Shown here piece after piece: positions 27,604-34,731 of a DNA stretch of 37,495 bases. A model generated the notes under the pieces. It had not been told where the DNA came from. It worked only from the letters and a program-made list of their open reading frames with translations, and made no database searches. The number at the start of each line of letters is the position of its first letter. Within the stretch, counting starts at the first letter, position 1. The translations under genes and the position numbers were made by a program. Origin of the DNA: Bacillota bacterium (GTDB lineage: Bacteria; Bacillota; Limnochordia; Darwinibacteriales; Darwinibacteriaceae); NCBI GenBank assembly GCA_012520355.1, contig JAAYOK010000236.1, positions 1 through 37,495 on the forward strand. Reading direction: 5' to 3'.

Positions 27604-29334
27604 ATGAAGAGACAGATTTTTGTGTGGACATTACTCGTTGCACTACTGCTTAGTGCAGGGGTGGCAAGTGCCGTAGAATTGATCGATCCGAGAGTTCTGG
27701 ATCTTGAGGGAGATTTAGGTGGAACCATCGGTAAGTACGGCGGTACCATGACTGTTGCCGGCGGAGCCTCTGGTCCTAAGACGTATAATCCGCATCGTGC
27801 TGCTGAGACATCGAGTACAGATGTAACCGACCGAATCTTCGAAGGATTAGTTAGTTTGCATCGTGATACGGGTCTTGTTATGCCCAAACTGGCACGGGAA
27901 TACGAAATTAGTGAAGATGGCACAGAAATCATATTCCACCTGCGCCGTGGCGTGCAGTGGCATGATGGTGTGGAGTTTACTGCCGATGATGTTATCTTTA
28001 CCTTTGACGTAGTCTATGACGTCAATGTAGGCTCGAACTCCAGAAGTGGCCTTTTAATTGACGGTCAACCCATGGAATACGAGAAAATTGACGACTACAC
28101 CGTAAAGTTTACATTACCTCGTCCACATGCTCCAATCATGTTCAGTATCGGAACTCCAATCGTTCCCGAACATCTCCTGGGTGAAGCCTTTAGAGCTGGA
28201 CGTTATCATGAAATGTGGGGTCTAGAGACCGATGCAGCAGAGATCGTTGGTACCGGTGCCTGGAGACTTTCCTCCTACCGCATTGACCAAGAACTGATCT
28301 TGGTCCGGAACGACAATTACTATGAGTTTGACACAGCGGGTAATCGCTTGCCTTACTTGAATCGGGTTATCTTCCGTTACTATGCAAGCACCGATACATC
28401 GACACTTGCTTTCTTTAATGGTGAGTTCGACTATATTGGTATCCCTGCCAACCAGTATCCAGAGTATCTCGATAGAGAACCTCTCAGCCGCTGGACGATC
28501 ATTGAAGCTGGACCTAACCCAGGTACAACCTTTATCGTGTTGAACCAAAATCCGTCCACCGTACCCGAGCCTAAGCTATCCTGGTTTAGCGATGTCAACT
28601 TCCGCCAAGCCTTGGCCCACGCAGTTGACAAGGAAACCATCCTAGATATGGCGATGAACGGTAAGGGTTACATCCAACATAGCCCAATTAACATGCGGAA
28701 TACCTTCTTCTTGAAGGAAGATATCAAGACCTATCCATATGATCTAGATGAAGCCCATAAAAAGCTTGAGGCTGCTGGTTATCCATTAGGAGCAGATGGC
28801 GTTCGTCGTGACTCCCAGGGTAATGCCATTGAGTTTGATCTGATCACCAACCCAGGAGTGCCCATCCGTCAAATCTCGGGTGAACTCTTCCAAGAAGACA
28901 TGGCTGCCTTGGGTATTCAGGTGAACTTCCAGATGATCGACTTTAACGTTGTAGTTGAGAAGCTCACAAGCACCTTTGAGTGGGATGGAATCTTGATCGG
29001 CTTGACCGGAACCTTCGATCCTAACGGTGGTTCTAACACATGGTTGTCCAGTGGAAACCTTCATATGTGGAATCCGCTCCAAGAGAGCCCATACACCGAG
29101 TGGGAAGCCCAGATTGACGAAATCTGGCGGGCTGCTCAAAGAGCAATGGATCCAGAAGTACGTCGTGAGTACTACTACCAGTTCCAAGATATCGTAGCCG
29201 AACAAGTGCCTCTGTTCTACACGGTTGCTTCCGAGAATATGGTTGCAGTACGTGATCACTTGATGAATGCTACACCAGATCTAGTATCTGGCTCCGTTGG
29301 TTCTGCTTGGAACTTTATCTGGATTGACAGATAA
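27604..29334 (+). CDS. ABC transporter substrate-binding protein, family 5
   Basis: Signal peptide; VTDRIFEGLVSLHRDTGLVMPKLAREYEISEDGTEIIFHLRRGVQWHDGVEFTADDVIFTFD; SD GGGGGAAAA before ATG 27604. Confidence 0.93.
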   Translation: MKRQIFVWTLLVALLLSAGVASAVELIDPRVLDLEGDLGGTIGKYGGTMTVAGGASGPKTYNPHRAAETSSTDVTDRIFEGLVSLHRDTGLVMPKLAREYEISEDGTEIIFHLRRGVQWHDGVEFTADDVIFTFDVVYDVNVGSNSRSGLLIDGQPMEYEKIDDYTVKFTLPRPHAPIMFSIGTPIVPEHLLGEAFRAGRYHEMWGLETDAAEIVGTGAWRLSSYRIDQELILVRNDNYYEFDTAGNRLPYLNRVIFRYYASTDTSTLAFFNGEFDYIGIPANQYPEYLDREPLSRWTIIEAGPNPGTTFIVLNQNPSTVPEPKLSWFSDVNFRQALAHAVDKETILDMAMNGKGYIQHSPINMRNTFFLKEDIKTYPYDLDEAHKKLEAAGYPLGADGVRRDSQGNAIEFDLITNPGVPIRQISGELFQEDMAALGIQVNFQMIDFNVVVEKLTSTFEWDGILIGLTGTFDPNGGSNTWLSSGNLHMWNPLQESPYTEWEAQIDEIWRAAQRAMDPEVRREYYYQFQDIVAEQVPLFYTVASENMVAVRDHLMNATPDLVSGSVGSAWNFIWIDR

Positions 29335-29365
29335 GAAAAGCGCATGTAGTGAAGTAGTAGTAAAA

Positions 29366-29393
29366 AGGGCACCCCTGTGGGTGCCTTTTTTTT
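29366..29393 (+). terminator. Rho-independent terminator after the binding-protein gene
   Basis: GGGCACCC-CTGT-GGGTGCC-TTTTTTTT. Confidence 0.92.
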
Positions 29394-29399
29394 GGGCGT

Positions 29400-29435
29400 A
29401 AAAAAAGTCCTGTGCAGAAGGGCACAAGGACTTTT
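29400..29435 (-). terminator. Rho-independent terminator after atpH
   Basis: Minus strand AAAAGTCCTTGTGC-CCTTCT-GCACAGGACTTTTTTT. Confidence 0.92.
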
Positions 29436-29972
29436 CTAATTGCGTAAAGCACGTTGGAACTGCTTTAGCGTCTTGTTGACACTGCCATCAATCACCTTAC
29501 CATCGACCTTAATAATTATTCCGCCAACGATGGAAGGGTCAATCTTGGTCTCCAGACGAACTGTCTTTCCAGTGAGCTCTCCAAGCCGTTGGCTGAGCTC
29601 TCCAAGGGTATGATCGGCTAGAGGAACAACGGAGACAACATTGGCAATCGTTGTTTGCGCCGCATCCAAGACCAACTGTTCAAAATGGTAGGCGATGGAG
29701 GGAAGCAAGGTCTCTCGTGACTTTTCCACCAGGAGCAAGAGGAAGTTCTCCGCAATAGGGGAGAGGTTCATCAACTGAATCAGTTGACCCTTACGTTCCT
29801 TCGATGTCTTAGGATGGTGGAATGTTTCCTGCACCTTGGGATCCCCGAGAATCTCAAGAACTTGCTTGAACTCTTCGTTGATGGTAGCTGCGTCAAGATC
29901 AGATTGCTTTAGGGTAGAAAACAAGGCTTCAGCATAACGCTTGGCAACTTGAGGATGTCTGGTCGTACTCAT
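29436..29972 (-). CDS. atpH: ATP synthase subunit delta
   Basis: RYAEALFSTLKQ; C-terminal ETKIDPSIVGGIIIKVDGKVIDGSVNKTLKQFQRAL. Confidence 0.95.
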   Translation of the reverse strand: MSTTRHPQVAKRYAEALFSTLKQSDLDAATINEEFKQVLEILGDPKVQETFHHPKTSKERKGQLIQLMNLSPIAENFLLLLVEKSRETLLPSIAYHFEQLVLDAAQTTIANVVSVVPLADHTLGELSQRLGELTGKTVRLETKIDPSIVGGIIIKVDGKVIDGSVNKTLKQFQRALRN

Positions 29973-30469
29973 TGTAGATGATTTCCTTTACTTAAGGAGT
30001 CCAACTGACTCATGGTTTCGTGAATAAGTGCTTGATGCTGCTCTTCGTCTAGGGACTGTGTGATCACTCTCGAAGCTAGAAGCAATGACAGTTCTGCAAC
30101 CTGGTCCTTTAGTTCAGCCCATGCTTTGGCCCTTTCTAGTTCTGCAACCTCCTGGGCTCGACGAATAATTGCGGCAGCCTCTTCTCTGGCTTCTTGTAGC
30201 AGTTCAGCCTGAAGTACCTCAGCGCGTTTAGCGGCCTCATCAAGGAACTGACGAGCCTGCTGCCTACTATCTTTTGCTCGTTCTTCTAACTCTTCGCGCA
30301 GGGCGATGGCTGCGGCTTGGTTTTCCTCTGCAGTTTTAATTTGCCCCTCAACTTCTGCTGTACGCTTATCCATAAAATTCCTAGCAGGCTTGTAGAGTAG
30401 CTTGTAAAGCAGAAGCACGAGTAGAATAAAGTTCACCGTTTGGGCAAGAAAAATATTTTGGCTAATCAA
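29969..30469 (-). CDS. atpF: ATP synthase subunit b; TTG start
   Basis: N-terminal TM, KPARNFMDKRTAEVEGQIKTAEENQAAA long coiled coil. Confidence 0.94.
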   Translation of the reverse strand: MISQNIFLAQTVNFILLVLLLYKLLYKPARNFMDKRTAEVEGQIKTAEENQAAAIALREELEERAKDSRQQARQFLDEAAKRAEVLQAELLQEAREEAAAIIRRAQEVAELERAKAWAELKDQVAELSLLLASRVITQSLDEEQHQALIHETMSQLDSLSKGNHLQ

Positions 30470-30535
30470 ACGTAGTCACCCTTCACAACAAAAGTACGGC
30501 CTGATAGGGTGCCCGTAGGGAGCACCCTTCAGACT

Positions 30536-30811
30536 CTAGAGTAGCTCTAACAAGCGATTAACTAGTGGTTGCACAACAGTGAAAATCAAGAGTAGTACAA
30601 CGGCCAGTGCGTAAATAGCACCGGATTCGGATACGGCTTGACCTACAAGCATTGTGGTTCTAATCGGACCTTCCATTTCAGGCTGACGAGCCATGGCTTC
30701 TAGAGCTTTACCTGCTGCATAACCCTCGCCGATGCCGACGAGTCCTCCGGAGAGTAGTGCAACACCAGAACCAAGGGCAATTGCGGCAACAATAATAGCA
30801 ATTTCCATCAT
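30536..30811 (-). CDS. atpE: ATP synthase subunit c
   Basis: GIGEGYAAGKALEAMARQPE loop and GQAVSESGAIYAL ion-binding helix. Confidence 0.97.
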   Translation of the reverse strand: MMEIAIIVAAIALGSGVALLSGGLVGIGEGYAAGKALEAMARQPEMEGPIRTTMLVGQAVSESGAIYALAVVLLLIFTVVQPLVNRLLELL

Positions 30812-30847
30812 AACATTTTCCCTCCTTTCAGAGTTATGCTAGTGATC

Positions 30848-31492
30848 TTAGTTAAGCTTATTTTGCATATAGACTGAAGCTAACAGCGTAAATACTACTG
30901 TTTGAATGATACCCATAAAGATACCGAACCAAGCCAACAGGGGAACTGGCAGTATATAGGGAGCCAGCATATAAATAATACCTAGAAGGATTCCTCCTCC
31001 AAAAATATTACCATAAAGACGGAAAGAGTGGGATATAAACTCGGATACTTCTCCGGCAATGTTCAAGGGAAGCATGATAAAGTAGGGGTCCACGAAACCC
31101 TTCAGCCAGGAGCCAAAACCCTTCTTAGTAATGCCGGCTATATGTCCGAGAATATAAATTGTCAGTGACAGGGCTAATGTAGTGGAAAGATCCTCTGTGG
31201 GCGAATATGCCCCAGGTACAACTCCAATCATGTTTGCCACACCTACATACAATGCAGTGGCCAGGATCACAGGGACAAAGAGTTTTCTTGCGGGCCCAAT
31301 GTCGGTTGCAATAAGGCTCTCCACCCACTCAATTCCCACCTCAACAAAGTTCTGCATACCCTTGGGGACTTTCTGCAAGTTGCGAGTCAACAAGTAGCTG
31401 GCAATGCAGAGCAAAGCCATGATGATCCAAGTCCAAAAGACCGGTTGATAAACTGGAAAGCTGCCGATGTAAAATTGAATACTAGGATCCAC
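30848..31492 (-). CDS. atpB: ATP synthase subunit a
   Basis: SHSFRLYGNIFGGGILLGII conserved Arg helix; order a-c-b-delta. Confidence 0.95.
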   Translation of the reverse strand: MDPSIQFYIGSFPVYQPVFWTWIIMALLCIASYLLTRNLQKVPKGMQNFVEVGIEWVESLIATDIGPARKLFVPVILATALYVGVANMIGVVPGAYSPTEDLSTTLALSLTIYILGHIAGITKKGFGSWLKGFVDPYFIMLPLNIAGEVSEFISHSFRLYGNIFGGGILLGIIYMLAPYILPVPLLAWFGIFMGIIQTVVFTLLASVYMQNKLN

Positions 31493-31859
31493 GTTTTGTC
31501 CTCCTATACAAGAGATGATAGAAAATGGCCAATCTAGGCATTAAAAGACCAGCCAGGGTAGCCATAAAGCTTAATGACGGATTGAGTATTCCAACAGTAA
31601 GGGCTAAGGAATACAATAGACAGCGCTTGGCAAAACTCTTAAAACTAGAGCGATAGGCACCTTTTTTATCAATGAGACCTCTCCGTGCTTGCTGAAGCAG
31701 AAGGGTACCATCAAGGATCATGAGGCGAAATGTGAGGGTGCTCATGAGCCCTCCCAAAAACAGTCCAAGAGCGACTTGAACTCTCCAAAACAGAGCCAGG
31801 GCTCCCAATAGAAGCGTAAGTACTAGTGTGGTGCGTAAGACATCATTTTCGTTGAACAT
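31482..31859 (-). CDS. ATP synthase subunit I (AtpI-like)
   Basis: Four-TM small protein immediately upstream of atpB. Confidence 0.75.
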   Translation of the reverse strand: MFNENDVLRTTLVLTLLLGALALFWRVQVALGLFLGGLMSTLTFRLMILDGTLLLQQARRGLIDKKGAYRSSFKSFAKRCLLYSLALTVGILNPSLSFMATLAGLLMPRLAIFYHLLYRRTKRGS

Positions 31860-31861
31860 GA

Positions 31862-32083
31862 TTATTTCGGCTCCGAATCATTGGGCAATATCTTGAGAAT
31901 TAACCTGATCGCTGTCCAGATGGCAGCAACACATCCGACCAACACAAAGAGGACTGTGAGGAAGCCTTTTGTGCCAAGCTGCCGATCTAAGTATACCCCT
32001 AAAAGCGTAAAAAGTGAAATAGAAAATAAAAGCGTAAGGCCCACTTGAGTTACTAAAGCGAGATATTTCCAACCGTCTTTCAT
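31862..32083 (-). CDS. AtpZ-like small two-TM protein
   Basis: LALVTQVGLTLLFSISLFTLLGVYLDRQLGTKGFLTVLFVLVGCVAAIWTAIRLI; first gene of the atp operon. Confidence 0.8.
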   Translation of the reverse strand: MKDGWKYLALVTQVGLTLLFSISLFTLLGVYLDRQLGTKGFLTVLFVLVGCVAAIWTAIRLILKILPNDSEPK

Positions 32084-32177
32084 CCTTGCTCCTTTGCTAA
32101 CAAGTACTGTACAACATGTTCCACACAGTGAATAGATTTCCTTCTCGCAAATGACTATTTCGTGCCTGCAACAAGAG

Positions 32178-32186
32178 TGCTATACT
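32178..32186 (+). promoter_or_regulatory. Putative extended -10 promoter of rimO
   Basis: TGC-TATACT upstream of rimO; no convincing -35. Confidence 0.4.
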
Positions 32187-32233
32187 AGATGCAGGTATCA
32201 TTTAAAAATGTCAGTGGTAGGAGTACGTAGAAT

Positions 32234-33565
32234 ATGAAAATCGGTGTTGTATCCCTTGGCTGTGCCAAGAATCTTGTAGATACGGAAATTGTCTTAGGTT
32301 TTTTGTCCGATGCAGGACATGAATTTGTCAGTGACCCTAAAGAGGCCGAAGTGATCATTGTTAATACCTGTGGTTTCATTGAAGCCGCCAAAGAAGAATC
32401 CATTCAGGCGATTTTAGAAATGGCATCTCTCAAGGAAACGGGGCAGTGCCAAGGTCTCGTGGTCATGGGTTGTCTTTCCCAACGTTATTCAGAAGAGCTC
32501 TGGAAAGAAATTCCCGAGATCGATGCTTTGTTAGGCACCAATGAACTGGATCTCATGGTGGAAATTATCGCGCAAGTAGCGAGGGGAGAACGGGTGCTCA
32601 AGAAGCGAGACGCTTTTTTCGATTACAATCAATCGTATCAGCGCGTCTCAACGACTGGTTCCCACTTTGCCTACCTTAAGATTGCCGAGGGTTGTAATCA
32701 TCGCTGTGCCTTTTGCGTGATCCCCAACATAAGGGGTAAGATGCGAAGCCGAAGCGTCGAGTCCATCATGGCGGAAGCCCAGGGCTTGAAGGAACAAGGA
32801 GTTCAAGAGCTTGCCGTCATTGCCCAAGATACCACGGCCTTCGGGCGCGATCTTGGAACGGATATTGTGGAGCTGCTAACGAAACTGGCTGACCTTGATA
32901 TTCCCTGGATTCGTCTCCTCTATACCTATCCAACAAGCATTTCTGATGAGCTCCTGGAGCTCATTGACAAGAGACCCAATCTGGTGAGATATATCGATTT
33001 GCCTCTCCAGCATGTTTCTGCGAATGTTTTGCGTAAGATGGGCCGTCCAGGACGCATGGAATCCACGAAGGACTTGATTCATCGAATTCGAACCAAGATT
33101 CCCGGAGTAACGATTCGGAGCTCCTTTATTGTGGGTTTTCCTGGTGAAACAGAAGCAGATTTTCGGGAGCTGCTAGGTTTTCTCCAAGAGGTGCGTCTTG
33201 ATCATGTGGGTATCTTTAAGTACTCTCGGGAAGAGAGTTCTCCAGCTTATGACTATCCAGACCAAGTGGATGAAGAGACCAAGGAGAGGCGTTACAATCA
33301 GGCCATGGAGCTGCAACAGGAGATCTCTCATGCCTTAAATGCCAGGCGCATAGGGCAAGAACTCGAGGTTCTGATGGAGTATCCCTCTGAGGAGTCGGAG
33401 TTGGTTATGGTGGGTCGCCATAGCGGTCAAGCGCCGGACGTTGATGGTGTTGTCTATGTTGGTCGTGGACTGCTTGAACCGGGCCAGCGCGTGCTCGTTC
33501 GGATCACCGAGTCCCATGCCTACGATTTGGTGGGAGAGGAGGTTGATCATAATGAATTTACCTAA
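32234..33565 (+). CDS. rimO: Ribosomal protein S12 methylthiotransferase RimO
   Basis: VSLGCAKNLVDTE; EGCNHRCAFCVIPNIRGKMRSR radical-SAM CxxxCxxC; IDLPLQHVS; TRAM tail. Confidence 0.96.
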   Translation: MKIGVVSLGCAKNLVDTEIVLGFLSDAGHEFVSDPKEAEVIIVNTCGFIEAAKEESIQAILEMASLKETGQCQGLVVMGCLSQRYSEELWKEIPEIDALLGTNELDLMVEIIAQVARGERVLKKRDAFFDYNQSYQRVSTTGSHFAYLKIAEGCNHRCAFCVIPNIRGKMRSRSVESIMAEAQGLKEQGVQELAVIAQDTTAFGRDLGTDIVELLTKLADLDIPWIRLLYTYPTSISDELLELIDKRPNLVRYIDLPLQHVSANVLRKMGRPGRMESTKDLIHRIRTKIPGVTIRSSFIVGFPGETEADFRELLGFLQEVRLDHVGIFKYSREESSPAYDYPDQVDEETKERRYNQAMELQQEISHALNARRIGQELEVLMEYPSEESELVMVGRHSGQAPDVDGVVYVGRGLLEPGQRVLVRITESHAYDLVGEEVDHNEFT

Positions 33566-34073
33566 TCTAGTTACGATGTCACGCATTTTACTTGTTCCAA
33601 TTTTTGCCTTTCTAACTCTGGTCTATCCCCCGGGGCTTAATATTCCTGCAACGATTGTTTTTCTCCTAGCCGCTCTAACCGATGGCTTGGATGGCTATTT
33701 AGCCAGAAGTCGCCAGGAGGTGACCAAATTTGGTCAGCTCATTGACCCCATCGCGGATAAGCTGCTCATTACGTCCGCCCTTTTGGCTTTGTTGGAGCTC
33801 GGACAGATCAGTACCTGGGTGGCGTTGATTATTTTGGGTCGTGAATTTTCTGTTTCGGGTTTAAGGATGTTAGCTGCCGCAGAAGGGAGAGTCATCGCAG
33901 CCTCCAAGTGGGGGAAATTGAAGACAACTGTCCAGATCGCGGCCATTACAGCCTTTTTGCTCGGAATCAGTTGGGCCCCTTTCCTCATGTGGATTGCAGT
34001 GATTGTTACAATTCTCTCTGGTGTCGATTACTTCCGAAATGCCCAGGATATACTAAAAGACTCAATGGAATAG
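33552..34073 (+). CDS. pgsA: CDP-diacylglycerol-glycerol-3-phosphate 3-phosphatidyltransferase
   Basis: LPNLVTMSRILLVPIF; DGLDGYLARSRQEVTKFGQLIDPIADKLL CDP-alcohol transferase motif; overlaps rimO. Confidence 0.95.
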   Translation: MNLPNLVTMSRILLVPIFAFLTLVYPPGLNIPATIVFLLAALTDGLDGYLARSRQEVTKFGQLIDPIADKLLITSALLALLELGQISTWVALIILGREFSVSGLRMLAAAEGRVIAASKWGKLKTTVQIAAITAFLLGISWAPFLMWIAVIVTILSGVDYFRNAQDILKDSME

Positions 34074-34075
34074 TG

Positions 34076-34084
34076 TGTTATAAT
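34076..34084 (+). promoter_or_regulatory. Putative extended -10 promoter upstream of the membrane protein/FtsH-like pair
   Basis: TGT-TATAAT. Confidence 0.4.
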
Positions 34085-34091
34085 AAACAGT

Positions 34092-34118
34092 GTCAGTCGT
34101 TTGTACTGACCTTTTTAT
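34092..34118 (+). terminator. Weak terminator/attenuator-like hairpin after pgsA
   Basis: GTCAGT-CGTTTGT-ACTGAC-CTTTTTAT. Confidence 0.45.
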
Positions 34119-34155
34119 TATGTTGAAACAAACACATGTTAGTAAGGAGATGGCT

Positions 34156-34731
34156 ATGAATTTTCGTGGATTTCGTTTTCGTGTAGCGCTCCTGGCTTTT
34201 CTGATTCTTTCTACCCTGGGAATTGGCGCAAAGTACCTACACCAACAAACACAGGTGCTTGGCCCTTTGGTGGAGCAAATACAGGAGATTTCTGGAATTG
34301 TGGCTGTTCAATCTGGGAAAAGCGTTTTGGACAGGACGGCCAAAGTTCTGGTGACTTTGGAGCTTGCCCAAGAGGCTTCTCTGGGAGTTGTTTTCCCCCA
34401 GGTTTATCAGACTCTACTATCCCAGGGAGGCAATTATGCGGTCAGGATCAAGGATGAACCGAATGGAACCCTCCTAAATCTCTTTAAAAGAGTTCAAATT
34501 GCTGTGGAAGAGGCGGTTGTAACAGGTGAGTTCACCCTTTTGGAACATCGCCTTGAAGATTTGGCCGAAGCAGGAGGAGTCAGTTGGGATTTAGGGCTTG
34601 ATCGAGAGTTTATTTATGTTTCACTCGCCCAGGGCGAGCATTCTCTGCGCCGGATCGTCAGTCGCGGCAGTCGTGAAGGAAGAGTGAGAGTGTATCCCGA
34701 TGGAGGTGACCAGTCATGGCCAAATGGGTGA
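34156..34731 (+). CDS. Hypothetical membrane-anchored protein with extracytoplasmic domain
   Basis: AAGGAG SD before ATG 34156; N-terminal TM VALLAFLILSTLGIGAKYL followed by about 160 soluble residues; overlaps the downstream FtsH-like gene by 16 nt. Confidence 0.75.
   Translation: MNFRGFRFRVALLAFLILSTLGIGAKYLHQQTQVLGPLVEQIQEISGIVAVQSGKSVLDRTAKVLVTLELAQEASLGVVFPQVYQTLLSQGGNYAVRIKDEPNGTLLNLFKRVQIAVEEAVVTGEFTLLEHRLEDLAEAGGVSWDLGLDREFIYVSLAQGEHSLRRIVSRGSREGRVRVYPDGGDQSWPNG

Noticed and set aside
28786-29259. 157-aa minus-strand ORF in the binding-protein gene
   Set aside because: Antisense shadow of a strongly supported family 5 SBP; no SD or family match.
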